DNA of 64,000 nt from Misgurnus anguillicaudatus (GCF_027580225.2 NC_073346.2:2189001-2253000), one strand, 5' to 3'. Counted from the stretch's first letter, positions 1-13,653 are shown. A program made the numbers and translations. Notes: generated by a model not told the origin, from the sequence alone.

Positions 1-388
1 ACTGCAATAAATAAAAGTTACGACCCAGAAGGGCAATGACAGGCATGTTTTATTAATGTTTTGTCCGGAGTAGTATGTGTTATGGAAAAAAGAAGACCCG
101 GACGCAACAGACATCTAAAAGTGGTTTATTATACACAAATACAGGTGCGGGGCATAAGTCCAGTGAAAGGGGTAGTGGGAACAATATTTATTCATAGAAA
201 GAGAACACGTACACAGTTGTGAGGGGAGAAGGGACAAGAGCCGTGCCACATAAAAAGCAACGAAAAAACCACTGCACACTCCAGCTATACGTAAGCTCTC
301 TAATCTATCTACAAAAGAAAATAATTATAGATAAATCTTCAGCGTCAGCCACGCCATAGCTAACCTACTCTGGCTAACAAAATCACAA

Positions 389-639
389 AACGTACAGCGG
401 GTGGCACACGCTCTATTTGGCAGCTATAAATACCACGTGTAGGCATAGTGTAGCCTACGTCACGTGACATCCATACCTGTCCGGCTCTCCCAACGAACAA
501 ACAAACAAGACATCCGAAATGGGACAAAGTAACGAACAAGAGGACAGGGGAGAACAATAGGCGCCCCGAAGCTTTACAAAACACAAACAATAATGTACTG
601 TATGAGCGAAAGAACAAATAGGGTACATTATTTCAGCGC

Positions 640-672
<33 letters not shown>

Positions 673-745
673 CGAACGGGATGGCGAATGGGCTTCGCAT
701 AATTCCTTGTAACTGGATTGGTATATGTATGAATGACGTCATCGG
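389..745. other. Conserved spacer segment with palindromic motifs (unit 1)
   Basis: This non-repetitive part of the spacer carries the palindrome GTCACGTGAC (463-472), another CACGTG at 434-439 and TGACGTCA at 735-742. They resemble E-box and CRE core sites. All three recur in every unit, but units are so alike that conservation by itself says little. No gene is recognised here; the short reading frames overlap poly(A) and vary with its length. Confidence 0.4.
640..667. repeat. Spacer poly(A) tract (unit 1)
   Basis: A run of 28 A follows TTTCAGCGC and precedes TCTGGCGAACGGG. It is present in every unit with variable length, longer in subtype A (about 26-28) than in most B units (about 17-20). 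A tract like this can be the tail of an old retroposed sequence, but I cannot identify a source. Confidence 0.85.
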
Positions 746-814
746 GATTCCCCAGAAACTGCCAATGAACGGATTTGAGAAAAATGCAGGTGCGGATCGC
801 TGCAAACGCAGGAA

Positions 815-960
815 CGTAACAATAAATATCAATAAATAATTAAAAAGAAAATAAATTAAATAAATAAATAAATCGAAAATTTTATGAATAAAAATAAATA
901 AATTAATAATAAATGATTGTGTAAATGAAATACATACATAAATAAATAAATATATCAAGT
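815..960. repeat. AAAT-rich spacer block (unit 1)
   Basis: Degenerate AAAT/AATA repeats just before the compound microsatellite. A second AAAT block (1914-1960) lies about 60 bp upstream of the 5S gene. Both recur in each unit. Confidence 0.85.
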
Positions 961-983
961 AAAAAAAATGAATGAATGTTTAT

Positions 984-1060
984 AGATAGATAGATGGATG
1001 GATGGATGGATGGATGGATGGAGGGAGGGAGGGAGGGAGGGAGGGATGGATGGATGGATG

Positions 1061-1142
<82 letters not shown>

Positions 1143-1149
1143 AAGATAT

Positions 1150-1188
<39 letters not shown>
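984..1188. repeat. Compound microsatellite of the spacer (unit 1)
   Basis: In order: three AGAT, about seven GGAT, a GGGA block, a second GGAT block, a long AGAT block interrupted by GAAAGATATA, then a GA dinucleotide run. The same composite stands in every unit with different copy numbers. It accounts for most of the length variation between units. Subtype B units mostly lack the GGGA block. The long Leu-Ser-Ile-Tyr reading frames here are artefacts of the tetranucleotide. Confidence 0.95.
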
Positions 1189-1192
<4 letters not shown>

Positions 1193-1734
1193 CCACGCCA
1201 GCTTTTAGTCACAGCACTCATTCATCGAAAATGAAAAGTCTTTGCTAAATAGTGCTAATAACAGATACGCAAAAATATTTGACAGCTTTGTAAAGAGTGC
1301 ACGTTGTAATGGTGTTAACAACTGCTTATGATTTATGCAGTGTCTCTTTAACCCGGCCCCTGTCCTATACAGAGGAGCAAACGAATGGGGCTGATTTAAC
1401 TAAACTAACTTTTGCCCTTCAAAGAACAGACCATGCAGCACATACGCTCGTTCTTCCACGTGAATGGCGTCAAATCACCTGCAACACAGCGCTCTGTTAA
1501 TGAGCGCTCCTCTGCCCCGTGCTGCTGTGGGCAGTGAGCAAAAAGCCAAAAATGAAGCCTCTGACCGCCCCCTGGTGGGGGAAGGGAAAATGACGAGACT
1601 GAGCCGGCCCTTTGGCACACAGAAACGGAGAAGAGACGAGCCAATGCAGAGCACAGAAAGCAAAGGCACCAGTCGGCGCAAAAGCAGAAAAGCGAGCATG
1701 GGCGAAGGGCTTCCGGTACAGAGGAAGGAAAAGC

Positions 1735-1738
1735 AAAA
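1735..1738 (-). terminator. RNA polymerase III T4 terminator (shown for unit 1)
   Basis: AAAA on the plus strand reads TTTT directly at the 3' end of the 5S gene, the minimal Pol III stop signal. It is present in all 29 units, including the truncated unit 29 (57014-57017). Confidence 0.8.
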
Positions 1739-1856
1739 GCTTACAGCACCTGGTATTCCCAGGCGGTCTCCCATCCAAGTACTAACCAGGCCCGACCCTG
1801 CTTAGCTTCCGAGATCGGACGAGATCGGGCGTGCTCAGGGTGGTATGGCCGTAAGC
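1737..1856 (-). rRNA. 5S rRNA: 5S ribosomal RNA, unit 1 (reference copy)
   Basis: Structural RNA of the large ribosomal subunit, transcribed by RNA polymerase III with TFIIIA. The minus strand starts GCTTACGGCCATACCACCCT and ends GTGCTGTAAGCTT, 120 nt, the vertebrate length. Terminal bases GCTTAC and GTAAGC pair to form helix I. By analogy with Xenopus, the internal promoter is box A about nt 50-64 (1793-1807), the intermediate element about nt 67-72 (1785-1790) and box C about nt 80-97 (1760-1777), all well conserved. A TATA-like TTTAAG lies upstream at -31 to -26, C at -1, and a T4 terminator at the 3' end. This copy looks fully functional. Confidence 0.98.
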
Positions 1857-1881
1857 GAGAGGTGCTGTCAAAACGGGCCTC

Positions 1882-1887
1882 TTAAAC
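1882..1887 (-). promoter_or_regulatory. TATA-like element of 5S gene (shown for unit 1)
   Basis: On the minus strand GTTTAAGAGG places TTTAAG at -31 to -26 relative to the first base of 5S (1856), and the base at -1 (1857) is C. Both match upstream signals reported for animal 5S genes. The same sequence occurs at the same spacing in every unit, including the interrupted unit 7. Confidence 0.7.
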
Positions 1888-2620
1888 AACACCCATACGT
1901 GTGTAAGCTATTTAAATAAATAGATATAGATAGATAAATAAATAAATAAATAAATAATTAAATATAAAGTAAAACATTAAAACTGCAATAAATAAAAGTT
2001 ACGACCCAGAAGGGCAATGACAGGCATGTTTTATTAATGTTTTGTCCGGAGTAGTATGTGTTATGGAAAAAAGAAGACCCGGACGCAACAGACATCTAAA
2101 AGTGGTTTATTATACACAAATACAGGTGCGGGGCATAAGTCCAGTGAAAGGGGTAGTGGGAACAATATTTATTCATAGAAAGAGAACACGTACACAGTTG
2201 TGAGGGGAGAAGGGACAAGAGCCGTGCCACATAAAAAGCAACGAAAAAACCACTGCACACTCCAGCTATACGTAAGCTCTCTAATCTATCTACAAAAGAA
2301 AATAATTATAGATAAATCTTCAGCGTCAGCCACGCCATAGCTAACCTACTCTGGCTAACAAAATCACAAAACGTACAGCGGGTGGCACACGCTCTATTTG
2401 GCAGCTATAAATACCACGTGTAGGCATAGTGTAGCCTACGTCACGTGACATCCATACCTGTCCGGCTCTCCCAACGAACAAACAAACAAGACATCCGAAA
2501 TGGGACAAAGTAACGAACAAGAGGACAGGGGAGAACAATAGGCGCCCCGAAGCTTTACAAAACACAAACAATAATGTACTGTATGAGCGAAAGAACAAAT
2601 AGGGTACATTATTTCAGCGC

Positions 2621-2653
<33 letters not shown>

Positions 2654-3037
2654 CGAACGGGATGGCGAATGGGCTTCGCATAATTCCTTGTAACTGGATT
2701 GGTATATGTATGAATGACGTCATCGGGATTCCCCAGAAACTGCCAATGAACGGATTTGAGAAAAATGCAGGTGCGGATCGCTGCAAACGCAGGAACGTAA
2801 CAATAAATATCAATAAATAATTAAAAAGAAAATAAATTAAATAAATAAATAAATCGAAAATTTAATGAATAAAAATAAATAAATTAATAATAAATGATTG
2901 TGTAAATGAAATACATACATAAATAAATAAATATATCAAGTAAAAAAAATGAATGAATGTTTATAGATAGATAGATGGATGGATGGATGGATGGATGGAT
3001 GGAGGGAGGGAGGGAGGGATGGATGGATGGATGGATG

Positions 3038-3161
<124 letters not shown>

Positions 3162-3705
3162 CCACGCCAGCTTTTAGTCACAGCACTCATTCATCGAAAA
3201 TGAAAAGTCTTTGCTAAATAGTGCTAATAACAGATACGCAAAAATATTTGACAGCTTTGTAAAGAGTGCACGTTGTAATGGTGTTAACAACTGCTTATGA
3301 TTTATGCAGTGTCTCTTTAACCCGGCCCCTGTCCTATACAGAGGAGCAAACGAATGGGGCTGATTTAACTAAACTAACTTTTGCCCTTCAAAGAACAGAC
3401 CATGCAGCACATACGCTCGTTCTTCCACGTGAATGGCGTCAAATCACCTGCAACACAGCGCTCTGTTAATGAGCGCTCCTCTGCCCCGTGCTGCTGTGGG
3501 CAGTGAGCAAAAAGCCAAAAATGAAGCCTCTGACCGCCCCCTGGTGGGGGAAGGGAAAATGACGAGACTGAGCCGGCCCTTTGGCACACAGAAACGGAGA
3601 AGAGACGAGCCAATGCAGAGCACAGAAAGCAAAGGCACCAGTCGGCGCAAAAGCAGAAAAGCGAGCATGGGCGAAGGGCTTCCGGTACAGAGGAAGGAAA
3701 AGCAA

Positions 3706-3825
3706 AAGCTTACAGCACCTGGTATTCCCAGGCGGTCTCCCATCCAAGTACTAACCAGGCCCGACCCTGCTTAGCTTCCGAGATCGGACGAGATCGGGCG
3801 TGCTCAGGGTGGTATGGCCGTAAGC
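3706..3825 (-). rRNA. 5S rRNA: 5S ribosomal RNA, unit 2
   Basis: 120 nt, same sequence as unit 1, 1969 bp from it; subtype A spacer. Its microsatellite lacks the GATATAGAAAG spacer between AGAT and GA runs seen in most A units. Confidence 0.98.
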
Positions 3826-4589
3826 GAGAGGTGCTGTCAAAACGGGCCTCTTAAACAACACCCATACGTGTGTAAGCTATTTAAATAAATAGATATAGAT
3901 AGATAAATAAATAAATAAATAAATAATTAAATATAAAGTAAAACATTAAAACTGCAATAAATAAAAGTTACGACCCAGAAGGGCAATGACAGGCATGTTT
4001 TATTAATGTTTTGTCCGGAGTAGTATGTGTTATGGAAAAAAGAAGACCCGGACGCAACAGACATCTAAAAGTGGTTTATTATACACAAATACAGGTGCGG
4101 GGCATAAGTCCAGTGAAAGGGGTAGTGGGAACAATATTTATTCATAGAAAGAGAACACGTACACAGTTGTGAGGGGAGAAGGGACAAGAGCCGTGCCACA
4201 TAAAAAGCAACGAAAAAACCACTGCACACTCCAGCTATACGTAAGCTCTCTAATCTATCTACAAAAGAAAATAATTATAGATAAATCTTCAGCGTCAGCC
4301 ACGCCATAGCTAACCTACTCTGGCTAACAAAATCACAAAACGTACAGCGGGTGGCACACGCTCTATTTGGCAGCTATAAATACCACGTGTAGGCATAGTG
4401 TAGCCTACGTCACGTGACATCCATACCTGTCCGGCTCTCCCAACGAACAAACAAACAAGACATCCGAAATGGGACAAAGTAACGAACAAGAGGACAGGGG
4501 AGAACAATAGGCGCCCCGAAGCTTTACAAAACACAAACAATAATGTACTGTATGAGCGAAAGAACAAATAGGGTACATTATTTCAGCGC

Positions 4590-4621
<32 letters not shown>

Positions 4622-5005
4622 CGAACGGGATGGCGAATGGGCTTCGCATAATTCCTTGTAACTGGATTGGTATATGTATGAATGACGTCATCGGGATTCC
4701 CCAGAAACTGCCAATGAACGGATTTGAGAAAAATGCAGGTGCGGATCGCTGCAAACGCAGGAACGTAACAATAAATATCAATAAATAATTAAAAAGAAAA
4801 TAAATTAAATAAATAAATAAATCGAAAATTTAATGAATAAAAATAAATAAATTAATAATAAATGATTGTGTAAATGAAATACATACATAAATAAATAAAT
4901 ATATCAAGTAAAAAAAATGAATAAATGTTTATAGATAGATAGATGGATGGATGGATGGATGGATGGATGGAGGGAGGGAGGGAGGGATGGATGGATGGAT
5001 GGATG

Positions 5006-5099
<94 letters not shown>

Positions 5100-5106
5100 A
5101 AGATAT

Positions 5107-5150
<44 letters not shown>

Positions 5151-5697
5151 AAACCACGCCAGCTTTTAGTCACAGCACTCATTCATCGAAAATGAAAAGT
5201 CTTTGCTAAATAGTGCTAATAACAGATACGCAAAAATATTTGACAGCTTTGTAAAGAGTGCACGTTGTAATGGTGTTAACAACTGCTTATGATTTATGCA
5301 GTGTCTCTTTAACCCGGCCCCTGTCCTATACAGAGGAGCAAACGAATGGGGCTGATTTAACTAAACTAACTTTTGCCCTTCAAAGAACAGACCATGCAGC
5401 ACATACGCTCGTTCTTCCACGTGAATGGCGTCAAATCACCTGCAACACAGCGCTCTGTTAATGAGCGCTCCTCTGCCCCGTGCTGCTGTGGGCAGTGAGC
5501 AAAAAGCCAAAAATGAAGCCTCTGACCGCCCCCTGGTGGGGGAAGGGAAAATGACGAGACTGAGCCGGCCCTTTGGCACACAGAAACGGAGAAGAGACGA
5601 GCCAATGCAGAGCACAGAAAGCAAAGGCACCAGTCGGCGCAAAAGCAGAAAAGCGAGCATGGGCGAAGGGCTTCCGGTACAGAGGAAGGAAAAGCAA

Positions 5698-5817
5698 AAG
5701 CTTACAGCACCTGGTATTCCCAGGCGGTCTCCCATCCAAGTACTAACCAGGCCCGACCCTGCTTAGCTTCCGAGATCGGACGAGATCGGGCGTGCTCAGG
5801 GTGGTATGGCCGTAAGC
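5698..5817 (-). rRNA. 5S rRNA: 5S ribosomal RNA, unit 3
   Basis: 120 nt, same sequence as unit 1, spacing 1992 bp. Subtype A, but with the GAATAAATG and GAGATAAAAACC variants shared with units 7 and 11 and with subtype B. Confidence 0.98.
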
Positions 5818-6581
5818 GAGAGGTGCTGTCAAAACGGGCCTCTTAAACAACACCCATACGTGTGTAAGCTATTTAAATAAATAGATATAGATAGATAAAT
5901 AAATAAATAAATAAATAATTAAATATAAAGTAAAACATTAAAACTGCAATAAATAAAAGTTACGACCCAGAAGGGCAATGACAGGCATGTTTTATTAATG
6001 TTTTGTCCGGAGTAGTATGTGTTATGGAAAAAAGAAGACCCGGACGCAACAGACATCTAAAAGTGGTTTATTATACACAAATACAGGTGCGGGGCATAAG
6101 TCCAGTGAAAGGGGTAGTGGGAACAATATTTATTCATAGAAAGAGAACACGTACACAGTTGTGAGGGGAGAAGGGACAAGAGCCGTGCCACATAAAAAGC
6201 AACGAAAAAACCACTGCACACTCCAGCTATACGTAAGCTCTCTAATCTATCTACAAAAGAAAATAATTATAGATAAATCTTCAGCGTCAGCCACGCCATA
6301 GCTAACCTACTCTGGCTAACAAAATCACAAAACGTACAGCGGGTGGCACACGCTCTATTTGGCAGCTATAAATACCACGTGTAGGCATAGTGTAGCCTAC
6401 GTCACGTGACATCCATACCTGTCCGGCTCTCCCAACGAACAAACAAACAAGACATCCGAAATGGGACAAAGTAACGAACAAGAGGACAGGGGAGAACAAT
6501 AGGCGCCCCGAAGCTTTACAAAACACAAACAATAATGTACTGTATGAGCGAAAGAACAAATAGGGTACATTATTTCAGCGC

Positions 6582-6613
<32 letters not shown>

Positions 6614-7001
6614 CGAACGGGATGGCGAATGGGCTTCGCATAATTCCTTGTAACTGGATTGGTATATGTATGAATGACGTCATCGGGATTCCCCAGAAAC
6701 TGCCAATGAACGGATTTGAGAAAAATGCAGGTGCGGATCGCTGCAAACGCAGGAACGTAACAATAAATATCAATAAATAATTAAAAAGAAAATAAATTAA
6801 ATAAATAAATAAATCGAAAATTTTATGAATAAAAATAAATAAATTAATAATAAATGATTGTGTAAATGAAATACATACATAAATAAATAAATATATCAAG
6901 TAAAAAAAATGAATGAATGTTTATAGATAGATAGATGGATGGATGGATGGATGGATGGATGGAGGGAGGGAGGGAGGGAGGGATGGATGGATGGATGGAT
7001 G

Positions 7002-7083
<82 letters not shown>

Positions 7084-7090
7084 AAGATAT

Positions 7091-7145
<55 letters not shown>

Positions 7146-7689
7146 CCACGCCAGCTTTTAGTCACAGCACTCATTCATCGAAAATGAAAAGTCTTTGCTA
7201 AATAGTGCTAATAACAGATACGCAAAAATATTTGACAGCTTTGTAAAGAGTGCACGTTGTAATGGTGTTAACAACTGCTTATGATTTATGCAGTGTCTCT
7301 TTAACCCGGCCCCTGTCCTATACAGAGGAGCAAACGAATGGGGCTGATTTAACTAAACTAACTTTTGCCCTTCAAAGAACAGACCATGCAGCACATACGC
7401 TCGTTCTTCCACGTGAATGGCGTCAAATCACCTGCAACACAGCGCTCTGTTAATGAGCGCTCCTCTGCCCCGTGCTGCTGTGGGCAGTGAGCAAAAAGCC
7501 AAAAATGAAGCCTCTGACCGCCCCCTGGTGGGGGAAGGGAAAATGACGAGACTGAGCCGGCCCTTTGGCACACAGAAACGGAGAAGAGACGAGCCAATGC
7601 AGAGCACAGAAAGCAAAGGCACCAGTCGGCGCAAAAGCAGAAAAGCGAGCATGGGCGAAGGGCTTCCGGTACAGAGGAAGGAAAAGCAA

Positions 7690-7809
7690 AAGCTTACAGC
7701 ACCTGGTATTCCCAGGCGGTCTCCCATCCAAGTACTAACCAGGCCCGACCCTGCTTAGCTTCCGAGATCGGACGAGATCGGGCGTGCTCAGGGTGGTATG
7801 GCCGTAAGC
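7690..7809 (-). rRNA. 5S rRNA: 5S ribosomal RNA, unit 4
   Basis: 120 nt, same sequence as unit 1, spacing 1992 bp; subtype A spacer with the AAAATTTTATG variant also found in units 1, 5 and 8. Confidence 0.98.
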
Positions 7810-8292
7810 GAGAGGTGCTGTCAAAACGGGCCTCTTAAACAACACCCATACGTGTGTAAGCTATTTAAATAAATAGATATAGATAGATAAATAAATAAAT
7901 AAATAAATAATTAAATATAAAGTAAAACATTAAAACTGCAATAAATAAAAGTTACGACCCAGAAGGGCAATGACAGGCATGTTTTATTAATGTTTTGTCC
8001 GGAGTAGTATGTGTTATGGAAAAAAGAAGACCCGGACGCAACAGACATCTAAAAGTGGTTTATTATACACAAATACAGGTGCGGGGCATAAGTCCAGTGA
8101 AAGGGGTAGTGGGAACAATATTTATTCATAGAAAGAGAACACGTACACAGTTGTGAGGGGAGAAGGGACAAGAGCCGTGCCACATAAAAAGCAACGAAAA
8201 AACCACTGCACACTCCAGCTATACGTAAGCTCTCTAATCTATCTACAAAAGAAAATAATTATAGATAAATCTTCAGCGTCAGCCACGCCATA

Positions 8293-8492
8293 TCTAACCT
8301 ACTCTGGCTAACAAAATAACAAAACGTACAGCGGGTGGCACACGCTCTATTTGGCAGCTATAAATACCACGTGTAGGCATAGGGTTGCCTACGTCACGTG
8401 ACATACATACCTGTCCGTCTCTCCCAACGAACAAACAAACAACACTTCCGACATGGGACATTGTTACGAACGAGTGGTCAGGGGAGAACACT
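8293..8492. other. Substitution cluster in unit 5 spacer
   Basis: Compared with unit 4 (6302 onward), this 200-bp stretch has 16 substitutions and no indels, 15 of them transversions (mostly A to T, G to T, C to A). Flanking sequence is identical to the neighbours. Confidence 0.85.
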
Positions 8493-8573
8493 AGGCGCCC
8501 CGAAGCTTTACAAAACACAAACAATAATGTACTGTATGAGCGAAAGAACAAATAGGGTACATTATTTCAGCGC

Positions 8574-8606
<33 letters not shown>

Positions 8607-8998
8607 CGAACGGGATGGCGAATGGGCTTCGCATAATTCCTTGTAACTGGATTGGTATATGTATGAATGACGTCATCGGGATTCCCCAGAAACTGCCAAT
8701 GAACGGATTTGAGAAAAATGCAGGTGCGGATCGCTGCAAACGCAGGAACGTAACAATAAATATCAATAAATAATTAAAAAGAAAATAAATTAAATAAATA
8801 AATAAATCGAAAATTTTATGAATAAAAATAAATAAATTAATAATAAATGATTGTGTAAATGAAATACATACATAAATAAATAAATATATCAAGTAAAAAA
8901 AATGAATGAATGTTTATAGATAGATAGATGGATGGATGGATGGATGGATGGATGGAGGGAGGGAGGGAGGGAGGGAGGGATGGATGGATGGATGGATG

Positions 8999-9072
<74 letters not shown>

Positions 9073-9079
9073 AAGATAT

Positions 9080-9134
<55 letters not shown>

Positions 9135-9678
9135 CCACGCCAGCTTTTAGTCACAGCACTCATTCATCGAAAATGAAAAGTCTTTGCTAAATAGTGCTAA
9201 TAACAGATACGCAAAAATATTTGACAGCTTTGTAAAGAGTGCACGTTGTAATGGTGTTAACAACTGCTTATGATTTATGCAGTGTCTCTTTAACCCGGCC
9301 CCTGTCCTATACAGAGGAGCAAACGAATGGGGCTGATTTAACTAAACTAACTTTTGCCCTTCAAAGAACAGACCATGCAGCACATACGCTCGTTCTTCCA
9401 CGTGAATGGCGTCAAATCACCTGCAACACAGCGCTCTGTTAATGAGCGCTCCTCTGCCCCGTGCTGCTGTGGGCAGTGAGCAAAAAGCCAAAAATGAAGC
9501 CTCTGACCGCCCCCTGGTGGGGGAAGGGAAAATGACGAGACTGAGCCGGCCCTTTGGCACACAGAAACGGAGAAGAGACGAGCCAATGCAGAGCACAGAA
9601 AGCAAAGGCACCAGTCGGCGCAAAAGCAGAAAAGCGAGCATGGGCGAAGGGCTTCCGGTACAGAGGAAGGAAAAGCAA

Positions 9679-9798
9679 AAGCTTACAGCACCTGGTATTC
9701 CCAGGCGGTCTCCCATCCAAGTACTAACCAGGCCCGACCCTGCTTAGCTTCCGAGATCGGACGAGATCGGGCGTGCTCAGGGTGGTATGGCCGTAAGC
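9679..9798 (-). rRNA. 5S rRNA: 5S ribosomal RNA, unit 5
   Basis: 120 nt, same sequence as unit 1, spacing 1989 bp. Its spacer holds an unusual cluster of 16 substitutions at 8293-8492, while the gene itself is unchanged. Confidence 0.98.
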
Positions 9799-10562
9799 GA
9801 GAGGTGCTGTCAAAACGGGCCTCTTAAACAACACCCATACGTGTGTAAGCTATTTAAATAAATAGATATAGATAGATAAATAAATAAATAAATAAATAAT
9901 TAAATATAAAGTAAAACATTAAAACTGCAATAAATAAAAGTTACGACCCAGAAGGGCAATGACAGGCATGTTTTATTAATGTTTTGTCCGGAGTAGTATG
10001 TGTTATGGAAAAAAGAAGACCCGGACGCAACAGACATCTAAAAGTGGTTTATTATACACAAATACAGGTGCGGGGCATAAGTCCAGTGAAAGGGGTAGTG
10101 GGAACAATATTTATTCATAGAAAGAGAACACGTACACAGTTGTGAGGGGAGAAGGGACAAGAGCCGTGCCACATAAAAAGCAACGAAAAAACCACTGCAC
10201 ACTCCAGCTATACGTAAGCTCTCTAATCTATCTACAAAAGAAAATAATTATAGATAAATCTTCAGCGTCAGCCACGCCATAGCTAACCTACTCTGGCTAA
10301 CAAAATCACAAAACGTACAGCGGGTGGCACACGCTCTATTTGGCAGCTATAAATACCACGTGTAGGCATAGTGTAGCCTACGTCACGTGACATCCATACC
10401 TGTCCGGCTCTCCCAACGAACAAACAAACAAGACATCCGAAATGGGACAAAGTAACGAACAAGAGGACAGGGGAGAACAATAGGCGCCCCGAAGCTTTAC
10501 AAAACACAAACAATAATGTACTGTATGAGCGAAAGAACAAATAGGGTACATTATTTCAGCGC

Positions 10563-10594
<32 letters not shown>

Positions 10595-10986
10595 CGAACG
10601 GGATGGCGAATGGGCTTCGCATAATTCCTTGTAACTGGATTGGTATATGTATGAATGACGTCATCGGGATTCCCCAGAAACTGCCAATGAACGGATTTGA
10701 GAAAAATGCAGGTGCGGATCGCTGCAAACGCAGGAACGTAACAATAAATATCAATAAATAATTAAAAAGAAAATAAATTAAATAAATAAATAAATCGAAA
10801 ATTTAATGAATAAAAATAAATAAATTAATAATAAATGATTGTGTAAATGAAATACATACATAAATAAATAAATATATCAAGTAAAAAAAATGAATGAATG
10901 TTTATAGATAGATAGATGGATGGATGGATGGATGGATGGATGGAGGGAGGGAGGGAGGGAGGGAGGGATGGATGGATGGATGGATG

Positions 10987-11036
<50 letters not shown>

Positions 11037-11043
11037 AAGATAT

Positions 11044-11092
<49 letters not shown>

Positions 11093-11636
11093 CCACGCCA
11101 GCTTTTAGTCACAGCACTCATTCATCGAAAATGAAAAGTCTTTGCTAAATAGTGCTAATAACAGATACGCAAAAATATTTGACAGCTTTGTAAAGAGTGC
11201 ACGTTGTAATGGTGTTAACAACTGCTTATGATTTATGCAGTGTCTCTTTAACCCGGCCCCTGTCCTATACAGAGGAGCAAACGAATGGGGCTGATTTAAC
11301 TAAACTAACTTTTGCCCTTCAAAGAACAGACCATGCAGCACATACGCTCGTTCTTCCACGTGAATGGCGTCAAATCACCTGCAACACAGCGCTCTGTTAA
11401 TGAGCGCTCCTCTGCCCCGTGCTGCTGTGGGCAGTGAGCAAAAAGCCAAAAATGAAGCCTCTGACCGCCCCCTGGTGGGGGAAGGGAAAATGACGAGACT
11501 GAGCCGGCCCTTTGGCACACAGAAACGGAGAAGAGACGAGCCAATGCAGAGCACAGAAAGCAAAGGCACCAGTCGGCGCAAAAGCAGAAAAGCGAGCATG
11601 GGCGAAGGGCTTCCGGTACAGAGGAAGGAAAAGCAA

Positions 11637-11756
11637 AAGCTTACAGCACCTGGTATTCCCAGGCGGTCTCCCATCCAAGTACTAACCAGGCCCGACCCTG
11701 CTTAGCTTCCGAGATCGGACGAGATCGGGCGTGCTCAGGGTGGTATGGCCGTAAGC
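11637..11756 (-). rRNA. 5S rRNA: 5S ribosomal RNA, unit 6
   Basis: 120 nt, same sequence as unit 1, spacing 1958 bp; short AGAT block in the preceding spacer. Confidence 0.98.
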
Positions 11757-12520
11757 GAGAGGTGCTGTCAAAACGGGCCTCTTAAACAACACCCATACGT
11801 GTGTAAGCTATTTAAATAAATAGATATAGATAGATAAATAAATAAATAAATAAATAATTAAATATAAAGTAAAACATTAAAACTGCAATAAATAAAAGTT
11901 ACGACCCAGAAGGGCAATGACAGGCATGTTTTATTAATGTTTTGTCCGGAGTAGTATGTGTTATGGAAAAAAGAAGACCCGGACGCAACAGACATCTAAA
12001 AGTGGTTTATTATACACAAATACAGGTGCGGGGCATAAGTCCAGTGAAAGGGGTAGTGGGAACAATATTTATTCATAGAAAGAGAACACGTACACAGTTG
12101 TGAGGGGAGAAGGGACAAGAGCCGTGCCACATAAAAAGCAACGAAAAAACCACTGCACACTCCAGCTATACGTAAGCTCTCTAATCTATCTACAAAAGAA
12201 AATAATTATAGATAAATCTTCAGCGTCAGCCACGCCATAGCTAACCTACTCTGGCTAACAAAATCACAAAACGTACAGCGGGTGGCACACGCTCTATTTG
12301 GCAGCTATAAATACCACGTGTAGGCATAGTGTAGCCTACGTCACGTGACATCCATACCTGTCCGGCTCTCCCAACGAACAAACAAACAAGACATCCGAAA
12401 TGGGACAAAGTAACGAACAAGAGGACAGGGGAGAACAATAGGCGCCCCGAAGCTTTACAAAACACAAACAATAATGTACTGTATGAGCGAAAGAACAAAT
12501 AGGGTACATTATTTCAGCGC

Positions 12521-12551
<31 letters not shown>

Positions 12552-12935
12552 CGAACGGGATGGCGAATGGGCTTCGCATAATTCCTTGTAACTGGATTGG
12601 TATATGTATGAATGACGTCATCGGGATTCCCCAGAAACTGCCAATGAACGGATTTGAGAAAAATGCAGGTGCGGATCGCTGCAAACGCAGGAACGTAACA
12701 ATAAATATCAATAAATAATTAAAAAGAAAATAAATTAAATAAATAAATAAATCGAAAATTTAATGAATAAAAATAAATAAATTAATAATAAATGATTGTG
12801 TAAATGAAATACATACATAAATAAATAAATATATCAAGTAAAAAAAATGAATAAATGTTTATAGATAGATAGATGGATGGATGGATGGATGGATGGATGG
12901 AGGGAGGGAGGGAGGGATGGATGGATGGATGGATG

Positions 12936-13037
<102 letters not shown>

Positions 13038-13044
13038 AAGATAT

Positions 13045-13088
<44 letters not shown>

Positions 13089-13653
13089 AAACCACGCCAG
13101 CTTTTAGTCACAGCACTCATTCATCGAAAATGAAAAGTCTTTGCTAAATAGTGCTAATAACAGATACGCAAAAATATTTGACAGCTTTGTAAAGAGTGCA
13201 CGTTGTAATGGTGTTAACAACTGCTTATGATTTATGCAGTGTCTCTTTAACCCGGCCCCTGTCCTATACAGAGGAGCAAACGAATGGGGCTGATTTAACT
13301 AAACTAACTTTTGCCCTTCAAAGAACAGACCATGCAGCACATACGCTCGTTCTTCCACGTGAATGGCGTCAAATCACCTGCAACACAGCGCTCTGTTAAT
13401 GAGCGCTCCTCTGCCCCGTGCTGCTGTGGGCAGTGAGCAAAAAGCCAAAAATGAAGCCTCTGACCGCCCCCTGGTGGGGGAAGGGAAAATGACGAGACTG
13501 AGCCGGCCCTTTGGCACACAGAAACGGAGAAGAGACGAGCCAATGCAGAGCACAGAAAGCAAAGGCACCAGTCGGCGCAAAAGCAGAAAAGCGAGCATGG
13601 GCGAAGGGCTTCCGGTACAGAGGAAGGAAAAGCAAAAGCTTACAGCACCTGGT

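Noticed and set aside
360..617. 85-codon minus-strand frame in the spacer, and poly-Phe frames next to it
   Set aside because: Shortened by the 8-bp deletion in subtype B, and the neighbours depend on poly(A) length; no similarity recognised.
903..1221. Minus-strand frames made of Leu-Ser-Ile-Tyr and Pro-Ser-Ile-His repeats
   Set aside because: They are translations of the AGAT/GGAT/GA microsatellite and change length with repeat number.
1405..1700. Possible linked snRNA or tRNA gene in the spacer
   Set aside because: I looked for U1, U2, U6 and tRNA-like box A/B sequences and found no convincing match.
1464..1805. 113-codon plus-strand reading frame present in every unit
   Set aside because: Its 3' part runs antisense through the 5S gene and it exists only because the units are copies of each other; no recognisable domain, no codon-level sign of selection.
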